64,000 nt of DNA, from NCBI RefSeq assembly GCF_018691265.1, contig NW_024881272.1, positions 21,131,323 through 21,195,322 of the forward strand. Reading direction: 5' to 3'. The notes beneath the pieces are model-generated. The model saw only the letters and a list, made by a program, of their open reading frames with translations. It searched no databases and had not been told where the DNA came from. Source of the stretch: Tyto alba. Its lineage: Eukaryota > Chordata > Aves > Strigiformes > Tytonidae. Of this stretch, positions 1 through 12,420 are shown piece after piece (position 1 is the first letter of the stretch; each line of letters begins with the position of its first letter). The position numbers were made by a program, and so were the translations under genes.

Positions 1-1691
1 TCTGCCATCAAGAAGGGGATGTACATTTTTCTTAGGCTACTGAACCAACACAGTCACCCACTGTGGGATACAGGTCTGTGTCTTTCTCAGGAGAGATACC
101 TCAATTTTTCAATATCAGAAGGGATTTGCTCTGGAATTTTACTTTGGCCCCCATCAATACTGGATTTTTTGAGCACACTTATGGATCTACCAATGAACAA
201 GTATTAAACAGGTAGTGCAACACAGAAGAGCAGGATGTTGGATTAAAAAAAAAAATATTCTATGAACATTTTCATGGATCTTGCTAGAGGTAAATAAGAA
301 GTAGATATCAGATTTATATACTGAAACTGTGAATAGTTTAGATTTTTTTCAGCTAATGCCACTGTTAACAAGAGACTGTTGAAATGGGCTACAATTTTGG
401 GACATCAGAAATCTAGACTATGGCACCCCAGCACCAATGTTGGTAGGGCTTATCTGCACTTTGGCCAAAAGAAATTTAGTCCATTTGTTAAGTGGTAGGT
501 TTTCCACATAGTATCAAGAGAGATGAGATTCTCAGTGCCTTAAAATGTACAAAAGCAACCAATCATGCTGATTAGGGAATGATTTGAAATAGCCTAAGAC
601 ATTTGGAGGGTCTGTGGTCTTTTTGATAATTCTTCCTATATTACTTTTTCCTATTTGTACTAAGAAACACACATACACCAAACAAAACCAAAACCAAAAC
701 CAAGAAAACCCCAACAGAACCTCATCTGGCAACTTATATATGGTATAAATATATATATCATATAGAAATCTTAGTCTGGCAGTTCATATAGTGCATATAA
801 AAAAATTTATTTTAGTAGGTTAGTCTTATGATTGTCATGATGTTCCCTGAAAGTCCCCTATAGATATTTGTAATTTCTACATCATGATTCTTATACAGTG
901 ATTCAAGATTACCTGTAAAGAAAATTTCTTTTAAAATTAACCTTGTATTAACTTTTAAAAATATAATGATTAAACTGTAATTAATAAATTGTAACCATGA
1001 TTCATTAAGTTCATACTTGTAATCCAAAAGTGAAGTCTAACCTCTCTTGTTTGCCAGCAAGACACGCTGGGTAAAAATTATCTTGACATTTTATGTATGT
1101 ATAAATAACAATAAATGTATATAACATTCTTTTTTACTGTATTTCACAGCCCTTTTCTTTTCTTACTCACCCCAAAAAAATAGAAACAAAAAACTTATTC
1201 ACAGACTCATAGAAAACAGATATAAAGGTCATATGGTTCAGAATTCAAAAGTTAGCCTTGAGCAGGGATAGGGGTTTAAATAAGTTGGTATATTGCATCA
1301 CTGAAAAATGTAGTTTCACAGAGCCAGCACCTCATTGCAATCTCACAAATTTTGACTTAACTACACTGTAATTCTTGATTTATACTAGACTCATAAGATC
1401 TGCTACATTCTGAATCCATGTCCTTTTTAAGACTATCTTGTAACCAAACTGCCACACAGATGGGACCATTTCTGTTCCCAAGTATCATAAATTTAATTTC
1501 TGCTTCTTTAGACAGCCTTTTTTTAAGAACATGACTAGTAAACATTTTTATATTTTTCAATATTTGCTTAGTATGTTTTAAGTTAATGTGTTCCAATTTA
1601 ATTTACTTTTAATAGTAAAATCTGCAATAATACATTTATAATGTGTTACATTTTTATACAGTTATTGAGAACTTAATAAACTTTTAACCTC
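1..1691. other. AT-rich noncoding stretch
   Basis: No gene, RNA or young repeat is visible. The DNA is AT-rich with many stops in all frames. If the candidate exon at 1692-1808 is real, this would be its 3' untranslated region on the minus strand, and a minus-strand AATAAA lies at 806-811. That signal is expected often by chance in DNA this AT-rich, so it adds little. A patch near 1200-1280 vaguely recalls an old CR1 tail but was not accepted. Confidence 0.6.
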
Positions 1692-1808
1692 TTAGTTAAA
1701 ATAGGCATTGTACAGTAGCAATCCTTTCTGTGCCATTGTCTGGGAGACTACCGACATGGCTAAACGGGAATAGCAGGCAATGGCTGGGTGAGGCGAATTA
1801 CTGTAGCT
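1692..1808 (-). other. Possible terminal coding exon, unproven
   Basis: On the minus strand a pyrimidine-rich tract ending CCTTTTACAG (a good splice acceptor) is followed in phase 0 by 38 sense codons and a TAA stop at 1694-1692. The predicted tail begins SYSNSPHP and ends LLLYNAYFN. The surrounding block, about 1730-1930, carries several CpG dinucleotides, unusual for its AT-rich neighbourhood. I do not recognise the peptide. An open run of this length is not rare by chance and no upstream exon is identified in the window. It could equally be the edge of a noncoding RNA, an old repeat or chance. Confidence 0.15.
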
Positions 1809-4800
1809 CTGTAAAAGGCGAAGCAGGGACCTCTCAAACTAAGCCTGCACAGGTCTACTGCTGCAGTTTTTCCATTTCCACCAGTTTGAGGAGAAGGCAG
1901 AGCAAAGGTTTCTCGTCTGGGACAGGCATCTTAAAGAGTCATATGAGTGACACTGCATTGATTTGTGGTTCCTAACAAGTGAAACAAGCTTGCATTTTCT
2001 CCAGTCAGTGTGTGCTATGTGGACTGAAAGCTAAAAAAGGATAGACAGTAAGTAAAACTATACTTGTAGAATTACACCCAAAAATAGTATTAGCAGGTTT
2101 TCTTCCAAACTATTCTATAAGTCAATTTCTGCCAGGTTCAAACAGCTGAATAAATAGCTCCTGGCTTGTTGATATAGCAGGATAAAAAAAAAGCTCTAAT
2201 TTATCACAGTTTATCACATGCATTTATCCTTACGTCTTTTTGCCAGGGTAAGCATATAAGATGTGCATAGCAAATTTGTGCCTGTTTGTATGAAAATTGG
2301 ATGAAGAACTGGGTTAAAGTGCTATTCTTAATCACAGATGAAATGTTACCGACTGACTGAAAATCCATTCTCATCTATGTCTTTGCCCATCAGATTTTGA
2401 ACTTTGGTCCTGAGCAGTTTAATGTAAGTTACTCTCCTTAAAATAGCGCTTCTTATTAAAGCTCTGTGTAATAAGTACCACTTGTACATTAAAAGCTGCA
2501 TTATACGCACCATAGAAAGAATTCTTGTGAAAAGGTCTGTTTATCTCATCAGAGTGAAATGATATCTGTGTAGACATAATGTATAGTAGATGTATAGATA
2601 TATATATGCAGTATCATGTTGCATGTTATAATACACTTTACAAATTGCCTAGAATTTTAAAAATTATTTTCAGTATGACATACTGCCAACAAAAACATGG
2701 CACTATAGCTTAAGAGTTTGTATTATTTTGTTATTTCAGTTTTTTCTTTTCTTAATAATGAGAAAGAGAATATTGATTTTGGATGTAACCATGAAAGAAT
2801 GATGATTAAAAATTACAGAAATCTTTTGTCCCTGAAAGGTCCTTATAGCTCTCATGAAATTTTGAACTAGTGTACTTTGTTACCTCACAAATCATTAATA
2901 TAGGCCAGCAGTAAATTGTGGATTGGCACACTGCCCAGCATAGCACCAAGATCAAGCCTCTGCTTTCTAGTAAATTAGAACCTAGGTCTTTATATCAGAG
3001 GCACACACATTTATGGAGGCATTAGATGTGAAATAATCTTTCATTTGCCATTTGCTTTTCTACATGGCTAGCTTTAAACTAGGTCATGTAAAGAAAGTTA
3101 TTTGTAGAATCAGGAAAATCTACACTAAATAGACCTATACGGTGCATTCAACAGCAAGGAGGATTTGCTGAGATGCATCTGAAAATTACCTTAACTCTTA
3201 ATTGGGCAATTATAGTTATATGTGTGAATCACTATGTGTAGGCTTACAAGATCATGCATTTCATGTGCATGATGACAGAACACACAACAGGACCAAATCC
3301 AATTGAAGAAGTGGGCCCTTTTGGTAGCATGAAATATTAATGAAATTAAAGCATTGGAATGAAGCAAGGAAAAATGACACCTTTTAAAATTGTTAGAAAC
3401 ACTTTAATCCATTACTTGTTGTATTGTAGTGATTACCAGCAATTTCTTAATCACAGTTTGTGTAACTACTTGCCATTTGTTTGTATCTAAAAAGAATTAG
3501 CTCAGATAGTTTCTAGCAAGTCATCAACATTACTTAAAAAAATGTAGCTAAACAGACAGACTTACAGAGTTGTTGATAGATTGTCTTTCATGATCAGTAG
3601 ATGTGAAGATATTTCATAGCAGCCCGTTCCCTTCAGGTAGTTATGCAATAAGAGCAATGATTTCCCCAAATTGTTCTTTTCCTTTGAACTCTGCTGTATT
3701 TTAGTGGCCTTTTGGATGTAGCTTTCTCCTCAGTATTGTCCCTCTAATCTGTATCACCTGGGGTGTGAAGATGGAGCATGAAGATAAAGCAAGTGATAAC
3801 ATAGCTCCTGTTAAAGCCCATTTGCAACTAATGATAATGTAAGAAAGGCAATCCTGGAAGACTGGATTCCAAGGGATTTTTACAGGTTTTCAGTCATCTG
3901 TGTACTCTTCTTAAATTAGTTACACACCTGAAAGCCTGTCCTTTTTGTTGGGCATCAGCAATTACTGACAACAGTCCTAACTCACAGAGATAATTTTGTA
4001 AGAAATGTCTTGGATTCTCAAGAAGAAGGAAACCTCTGATATTTTTGATGCTTAAGCCTGCCAGTTGCTTCCACTGCGCTCTCACTTTGTAAAAGGAGTA
4101 TACTTCTAATGACTGTTACTTACCCAGAGAACAAATGTTTTAATAAGGAATGAAAAATTTCTACCCAATATAGCCTGTATTATACAGTATCTCAGGTACC
4201 TCTAAATTCCTGGAGCCACAGTGGAAAGGCCAAGGGACAGGTTTCACCTACTCCGTGCTTCAGTTCATCCATGCTACACCAATTGTCACTGTCCCCAGCA
4301 GGACAAACAGCCATGAGGTGGCACGTGGGTGGTCAGGGGGTGTGTGTTGTACACTGACAAGACTTAGGCAGACACTTAACAATGCTTCATTTTCAGAACA
4401 GAAAAAACAGGCTTCCATTTTGATGACAGGATTACCAAATCTTGAAATTAAGTATAATAAGCCCACAAATAGTTAAGTGGATACAAATAAACTCAATGGA
4501 ACTACACCTGCTTATTGAGTTTGGCAGAGTATAATTACTCCAAATATTATTGTAAAATCATCCTTTCATGTGTATGCTCAGAGATAGATGTATACAGATA
4601 TAGGCTTTGTGGGTGGCTGATAGAAGGGGCCTTCTTTAAGTCCTACAGGCATTTAATATACAAATATTTTCTATGGTTTCCTTCCTCAGACTAAATAATA
4701 TTGCCACAGCCAACATAAACATGTGAACTCACCAATAGGTGGAAAATGGTGACTGAGATGTGAAAAAAAAAAAAAACTAAAAATTTTTACTCCAATAATG

Positions 4801-7373
4801 AAATACTGAGATTTTTGCTCTAGATAAGACAAATAAACAGTTCTGAAATCAGCCTATTGCACACAAAATCCAGGAAGACTGAACTATTTACTGAGTTCTA
4901 GAAAGATTTTTGTGCCACTTCATAACCATTATGAGTCAAAAAAATTAGACAGGGAGATTGCAGCTATAGGTGGCACAGACATGTTTGGAGTTCAGGTTGC
5001 TTCTTAGAGCTTTTCTTCCCCCATACATCTGAAGTCTGGGTTTCTTTCTTTGCAGACTATTTCTGGATCTTCAGGGCCAGAAACTGTATTGGGTAGTAGC
5101 ATCTGTCTCTGTAGGGGCTGAGAGGCTTCAGGCATTTTTAGACCCTTTTGGTGTCCCCCATCTATTCCTCCTTTGCCACAGCTCTGGCTACATCAAACTG
5201 CAGTATGTAATCAGAATACTCTCCAAGCATTACACTTTCTTAAGGGAACAGCAAAGTGTCTGCTTGTTCCAGTTTGCTCTCTCAACTAGACACTTCAGGT
5301 GTGAATCACACTGTCTCCACATACATTGCTAGCTAAGAAGGGAAGCAATGGGAATATCTGATAAGTAGAACTGTCAGTAGTTTGATTATAACATAGATGA
5401 TCAAGTCCAGCACTTGTGAGGACCACTAATGTTTTATTGCTCTGGTTTAATTTGAATTCAAGACTACTTATCAGAAATGGCCTTTAATTGACAGAAAAAA
5501 AAAAAAAAAAAAGTATAGGTGATGAGATGAAGGGGTTATAAATGGATTGTACTATATATAAAGTGAAGAATACCAAGTTACCCAGGCAGACTCCACCTCT
5601 GCATTTTAGTATATTCACAGATGAAAATCTCAAAGTGCGGTGAAACATCTTTAAAGTGCAGCACATGAGAAAAATGGTGCTTGGACAAGGACAACAGATT
5701 GGTAGCATCAACTCAAATGTGGATTTACATCTGTTTCAACGAATTTGGGATCTGATGGCACTTAAGCTAATGATAGTGTAAGCAAATAAATAAGAGCTCA
5801 GAAGAAATGAGTTATTAAAAGGAAGGATACAATAAAATGTAACTTTATTTCATGTATTATATTGCTGAAAGTGAATTCAAAGCTCTTAGCAAGAAACATG
5901 TGAAAAGTGAAGCTAAGAAAGGAGTAAATGGGATGCTGTAAACATTTAGAAGATCTGTGGAAACATTTAGAAAAATGGTGAAATTTACATATTTACACAA
6001 GGCTGGAATACATGACCCTGTCTGATTTAACTTTCTTGGAGACCATGACTAAAGAAATACTTCTGGTTACAGGAAATGCATAAGCCTATGACTACTAAAA
6101 GTACACACATAATGGAAAAAACAGAACTAGGCAATGATTTTTGAGGGATTTCTTACCATTATCATGGAGTGATAAATGAGTGTCTGTAATCATAAAGCCT
6201 ATTTATTCTGTGCTCTATACTAGTATTCAAGATGTTAAAAAACATCAATAATGCAACACAAGAATATGGAGAGTGAATAATCTATTCTGAAGGACTGATT
6301 GAAATAAATTCTGCAGAAACAAAAAAAACTTATCACTTTTAGACAATGTCATTTAATTTGAAAGAGAGGAAAAGTAAGAAGGGTGTTCAAAGTGCATAGA
6401 GGAATAGTTTGGCAGTTCAGAGTGGAATTGTTCAAGGTAATAAAAATATTAAAAACTAAGACTGCAAAAGAGTTTAACAAAGTAGAACATGTATCTGCTC
6501 TAGAGTTTGTTATGACTATTAGTATTCAGAGGTGCTGGGCTATATGAGACGGTGATAAATCAGGCAAGATTTGCAAAAGTCTCAGAAATCTCTATGTGAA
6601 TCTCTCAGAATGTAAAGCAGTGTTGTTCTGCAAGGCGGGACAAATGCTGAGAGGGAGACTATGCTACAGTATGTGAGGAAAAGACATGTAGAACACAAAC
6701 TCCAAGAAACATAGCTTTAAAGTTTTTATTTAAAGCAAATTAACTTGTTTTCAGAAGGCTAATCATGTAAGAAGGCAGGGATGAGAAAGTTTCCTCTTAA
6801 TCATTTGTATCTGATTGAGAGACAGAGAATATAAAAGCTAGGTCCACAGGAATAGCTATTATCTGCAGTTAGCCTTTGTAATGCAGCAGTCTTACCTTGT
6901 CTGGCAAAGTCTGCACCAACTCCTGATGCTCAGGAAATTTTCTTGGCTTCATCTTACTTCCTTTTAATACACAGTAGTCTCTCTAAAATAAACCGTAATT
7001 CTGGATTTGACTATTAATGTCACTAAAAATTGACTGAAGTTTGCACCCCCAAGAGCAATACCCCCAGGCCATCACATTTGTCCTCCTTCCAGCTCTCTGT
7101 CATCAGCAGAAGAAGATCTGGGGTTTCCCTAGTGCCAGGCTGGGCTTCACCTGAGCCCTTCAGGCGGCCTGAGAAGCCCAGGGCCCCGTCTGTTTGATGT
7201 GCACTGTTTTCTTCACTGTTTTGTCCACTTCTGTCCAGGCAGCATGATAACTCATTAGTGACACTGCCAAATTAAATATATTGAGAAGTGTTAACCTCAA
7301 GCTGAGTCTCAGTACCTATGACATTTAATGTAGATTTTACTAATGATGTGTTAGATACCAAATAAAATATCTG
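1809..7373. other. AT-rich noncoding stretch
   Basis: No supported gene. Homopolymer A runs occur at about 4765-4777 and at 5495-5512 (18 A). A GC-richer patch at about 7040-7240 contains an inverted repeat with 9-bp arms, CTGGGCTTC at 7140-7148 and its complement at 7173-7181, around a GC-rich loop. The patch has no long open frame. The rest looks like single-copy or deeply decayed repeat sequence. Confidence 0.6.
5495..5512. repeat. Poly-A tract (18 A)
   Basis: An uninterrupted run of 18 A read directly from the sequence. No retrocopy body or target-site duplication is evident beside it, so it is probably a simple length-unstable homopolymer. Confidence 0.9.
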
Positions 7374-7449
7374 ATTAAGGATTAAGTTAAGTTACAAAGA
7401 GGTGGAATCAAATTAAGGATTAAGTTAAGTTACAAAGAGGTGGAATCAA
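7374..7449. repeat. Perfect 38-bp tandem duplication
   Basis: Two adjacent identical 38-bp units lie at 7374-7411 and 7412-7449. Each starts ATTAAGGATTAAG and ends GGTGGAATCAA. The absence of any mismatch suggests a recent duplication, or an assembly error. There is no gene here and no obvious regulatory motif in the unit. Confidence 0.95.
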
Positions 7450-9984
7450 CCATATTACTATAATATTTGAGATGGGAGAGATAATTTCAAGAGGTTAGAC
7501 TACTTGTGAGAATAACTATGGGCACTACAATAAAAAAATCTTAGTTTTATTGTTCAGTGCAGTCAAATGTCAGAATAATGTATAATATACTATAATATGA
7601 GAATTTCTACATTATTTGATGTTATGGCAGAGAAATAAACATATTTCTTCCTCTCACTTTTATTGTCCAGTCAGTAAAATCCTCCTGCCAACCAATGGGG
7701 CAAAAATTGGGCATATTCCAATTTCAGAGTGTCATTGCATACTGATGTTATTTGAAATATATTTTCAAGATGGGGCAGATTTGAGAGAAAATATTGGATA
7801 CAATTAAGGGACCTGGATATATTTCTTGGCAATTTATTAGCTGTTCGAAATGGAAATATTTCCTCTGATTAAGTCTGTGAATGAAACCATCCCAAATACA
7901 GGATGGCAGTTAGATATTAGTGATAAAAGTGCATCGTACTAAGAATGATTAATAGAAAGAGAATTTATTAGCTTTTTTTTTTTTTTTTCCCGTACTGGAA
8001 AGACAAACAGAATTTTGGATCAAATGAACAATTTCACTAATCAGTAGTATAATTTAATAAATTTTATCTAACAACCTATATCTTATTTAAAACGTATTTT
8101 GTTTCACATCACCTATTCAAACAAACAAAAAAATCCCTGAATGCTATAACAAGCACACTGTATTTCCCTGAGTAGAGAGAAAAATATGCACGTTTATTTC
8201 AGTATTGTGGTAACATTGATAAGCTTGACTCATGGAACCTACTGTGCCAGGGATATAAAGTGACACTTACTTAAGATTAACGAAGAGAAGAATCGTAAAA
8301 AACAAAAGTAAATTCTTCAGGAGAAAGCAGAATATGTATATGTTTATCTGTTTAAGACTTTCTAAGAAAGTAAGCTGTCACTAAAAACTAAAGACCAAGA
8401 GACAATATATATTTTCATAGTTGTAGTCCAACTAGGAACAAATAGAGACAGAAAAGAATATAGAATTAATTTAAAAAAATCTCAACTTTAATTTTAGTAC
8501 AGAATGTGTTTTTCTGCACCTAGGGTAGCTATTATTTCTGTTTGGACCAGCCAAATGCAACATGCTGTATTACCAACCAAGTGACAATGTATATTACGAA
8601 TAGTTTTGTTAAAATAAGAAGTGATCTGAGCCTTTGGCCATCCTTCAGACCAAATTGAACTCAAACCTTTGACATTTCAGTTACATTGTCTCCTGCCTCA
8701 TCTTACATTTCTCGTGGTGTAGTGGCAAGCTGAAATGCCCAGAGGTCTGATATTCAAAAAGGGCAGTGATAGGCACCTTGCCACTTCCTGCTGGACTATG
8801 GATTTGTCAGAGAAAGAAAGTTAGACCTGTGGGGAGGGGACTTTTCCTCCTTTAAGGCAAATACTGTTGGTAGGGAGAGGGCAGGCCCTTTCTCCATGAT
8901 GCATGATAACCTCTAAGGAGAGCACTGATGATGGATGGCTGCCAAATTTCCCTGAAAGAATGTTGTTATGCCCTAAAGAAAGAACAATACCACACTCTTC
9001 CCGAATTCACAGAGAGTTTACTTAGTTTGGATACAATAGACCTAATGAATATTCCATTAATAAAAATACCAATGTATTTTCTATATTCAATTAGATCTAT
9101 CTGGAAGAAAATCAACAAAATCTTACACAATTATTTCTCCCTGGATTTAGAAAACTCAGTCATTAAATTTCCTGTCTCAAATAAACTTAATACATTTTCA
9201 GGTTTTCTAACAAAACAGAATCTGATCTGTAGCTTGCAGTAATGTATCTTTTTAAGCTCATGAGAGGTATTGACTGGAAGGATACCAAGTATTCTGTGAT
9301 TAAAAGTGTATTAATCATTTACTGAAGATTATTGAATGATTCAAGATGAATTGTCTGTTTATATAATTGATGCCAGTATGATTAATCCAGATCTCCTGCT
9401 AGGTTTAAGAGGACAGAATTAGAGATATAACTACAAGAACCCTCTTGATCCACAGTTAGTATGTCAATAGCTGTTGCATCCTTTAGCTAAATGAGTGGGG
9501 AAATGTTGTATGGAAAACTAAAGTACTTTAGTAATTTCTGAGTTCTTTTCCCCACAATAATGGAGTTTATATAAATCATTAAAGATGTGACAGATGGGAA
9601 GGTTGTAATGTTTGTGACACACACAGACACAAACACCATTTTTCTGAGTAGAATTCTACATACTGACAATGAAATGCTATGGGTCTTGCTCAGATAGTAT
9701 CACAAAATCATTAGGATGTTCGTGTGTGGAAAGGGTATACTTTATCTGTATGACTAAGAGCTTTGTATTCAGACACTAACAGCCAGAAGTTGGTCTTAAA
9801 GCAAAGAGAAAGCCAGCACACACCCACAGACGGTCAGCTAGAAACTAAGGGTGGATCTGTGAGAAGCATCTATACTTACTTTAAACAACTTTTGTTGATT
9901 AAGTTCAGATTCAAAGACTTTTTTGTCATACTCCCTGAATCAAAATTTTAGAACAGCCTGGCAGCTAAAATATGTGACAAGAAG
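7450..9984. other. AT-rich noncoding stretch
   Basis: No gene is supported. A 16-T homopolymer lies at 7973-7988. The 104-codon open frame at 8928-9242 has a composition typical of translated AT-rich noncoding DNA and no recognisable domain. Confidence 0.6.
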
Positions 9985-10130
9985 TCACAAAATCTGACTT
10001 CTGCTTCTATCTGTCATCAATCTTTTTGTGCAACTTACAGCAAACAGTTTAACAATTACTGTCTCTCTTCTCTAGACTCTAACACAAATACTGTAAAGCA
10101 CTAGGTGCATGAAAGTAGGGTAAGCTAAAT
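9985..10130 (+). repeat. Ancient MIR-like SINE fragment
   Basis: The order of blocks follows the MIR/CORE-SINE layout on the plus strand: an acTTCTGCTTCTATCTGTCA block, a block like the 'gtgcaacttacagcaaaCAgtttaac' stretch equivalent to the usual 'gcaagTCACTTaac' motif, then CTGTAAAGCACTAGGTGC, equivalent to the usual tail. It is heavily decayed and recognised by eye from memory, so its limits are approximate. Confidence 0.4.
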
Positions 10131-12328
10131 TGGTGATACTTGCAAAGGATTTGGAAACTTCAGCAAGGAGTGCTTATAGAAGTACAAAGTAGTGATGGCT
10201 ATGTGATAAACTAAGGAGAGTGTCACATTCCTAGTAAAGTGGGAAAATTGATTATTTATTTCTTTTGGTGGAGTTTAGACACCTTAGAAGCATATATTAT
10301 AGATTTATTTTAAAAATAATCTATACTTACACACTTTAGATTTTATATAAATTGGAATGGTTTTGTGTAGAAAGTTCAGCATCCTTACAGAAGTACAAAA
10401 TCAAAATTAATGCAAGGACATGTTTGACTATAGAAAGTGGTGTCCTATATGTCATGTTACTATCACTGCTTCTCCACATTCTCTTGAGGGTTGCATTTGT
10501 AAACATTTTTTTTTTTAATGCAGTTATTAATAATTTTCATTTATTGTCAAAATGAATATTGATTTACTTCTGAAATTTAGTTTATCTCACATTACTGCTA
10601 GCATCAACAAGATAACAGATGCTATTGGCATTGCTGAAAGCCAAATGTAGGATTATGCCCACTTATTATCTTGAGCAGCCATGCAAGCTAAGCTTCAGTG
10701 AGTCCTATACAGGCAGCAATATTCATATATTAAATCTGACATGCAGTGAAGATATCACAGGAAAAAAAAGTCACTTTATCCTGATTTCCCAAAAAGCTGT
10801 GGTTTATGTGATCACACTATATTTCTGCCTATATTTCTCTGTCTTTCACACAGAAACTTTGGAAACATTCGGCCTATTAACAAAAGTACTCAGTATCAGG
10901 TGGCTATGAAAAAGTGAGGGAGAGCATCTGAATGTGCCTTAAGCTGGAAGTGGGATCTTTGCTGACATAAACTCATGTGTTGAAGAGATAGATGATGACT
11001 TCTAGAGTTTGTGTTTACCACCACATTCCAATAGTCACTACCATCATTGGCAGAAGCTGTGCTACACTGACTAGCAAGAATTCCACTAGCAGTCTCAGAG
11101 AGCAAGGAAGCATTTGCACATTGTGTGTTGTAGAATAGAATATAAGCAAATTAATTTTCTCTGTGGAACTATAACCCCAAAAAATCTACTTTGTACAATC
11201 TTAGGATCAATATTTTGAAACAAAAGCAAATTGATCCCCAGTGCCAGTCCAATATTTTAATGATTGTAATGTAAGAGATAAATAACAGAGTTGTTTCAAA
11301 TTGTTTATTTCTGTGTTCCTATTTCAGTGAAAATACATTCTTCTTCCAGTCATTGCTGGTACAAAACCTGTAGTGCAATGTACAATGGAGAGAGTCAACT
11401 TAAACAAGCTAAAACCCAGGGCATGTGACAAGTATTCTGTATTTCAACCAGTTTTTTGAGAAGGATGAAACACTCTTACGTCAAGCCCTGATTTTGAACT
11501 GAAGGCAACAACTCCTGTTACTATGCACCACTCTGGTGTTAATTCTGTTCTGCTAATATTCTTCTGCCGCATTTTATAGCTACAGGAATGTATCACTGGT
11601 TTTCTTGAGCTCATTCAAATGACTCCTGGGTGTATGTATATTAGAACAGAGTTTTCCAAAAGGTTCTTTTGAAATTATTTTTTAAAGCGATATAATTTTG
11701 CTATTTCATTATATTAAACACAGGAAAATGTCACATAGAATTTACTGCTATCAATATGTGTGGTAAATCTTCTCATATTCTCACTTAATCATTTGTATAT
11801 TTTAGGAAATTAATTTAATCAAATGTTCATTAGCAGTAATAATTAATTATAGCAAAGTTCATCAGACAACATATACGTGTTGCCAAATGATCACTATGAT
11901 GTTCTTTTGACAGAGTTGTTACAGCACAAATGTTCATGCATTTTTATGTAGACATTTTACCAGCATGACATACTAACTAGAAATCTGCACTTACAGCTCT
12001 ATAAATTACAGATGCACTAAATATTATTGAAATATATTTTACTTCCATTGATTGCATAGGTATTGATTATAAATGCATATTCAAATACTGTATAGATCAT
12101 GTCTGCACTGAAAAAATTGTTATTTTCAATGCTAGTTATTGCTAAAAATATCCTACAAATTATCCGCAAGAATAATTTTTTTAGTAATCTATCAGTAAAT
12201 TGAAAATCACCCCTATTCAGAAATTCTGCATATTTTATCAGGAGTAGCATGACTTGAAATTTGTGTTACCTGGGAAAGGATAGGATTGTTGTTAAGGCAT
12301 ATGGCTTGGTGGAAGCGTATTCAATCAC
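10131..12328. other. AT-rich noncoding stretch
   Basis: No gene is supported. About 11780-11960 is rich in TAAT/ATTA motifs, such as ATTAATTTAATCAAATG and AGTAATAATTAATTATAG. Noncoding elements bound by homeodomain proteins can look like this, but simple AT-richness explains it equally well. Confidence 0.55.
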
Positions 12329-12420
12329 TTTGCCACAGGTTTCCTGTAACTTCGAGTAACTTATCTCGTCTGTCTATGGTTCGTTCCTTTATTTATAAAA
12401 TAACAATGAGAGCTTCCTTT
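12329..12420 (+). repeat. Ancient MIR-like SINE fragment
   Basis: The series TTGCCACAGG, TAACTTCGAGTAACTTATCT, CTGTCTATGGTTCG and TTTATAAAATAACAATGAGAG follows the central part of amniote MIR-like SINEs (family pattern: 'gccac ... gagtaagTCACTTaac ... CTGTgcCTCAGTttc ... TGTAAAATGgggATAATa'). The limits are approximate. A G-rich run, GGGGTGGGGAGGGGGG at 12455-12470, follows shortly after but is probably unrelated. Confidence 0.55.

Noticed and set aside
1200..1290. Possible CR1 3'-end-like fragment (AGACTCATAGAAAACAG, AAAGGTCATATGGTTCAG)
   Set aside because: Only scattered short matches to the usual CR1 tail on the minus strand and no terminal octamer repeat; not enough to call.
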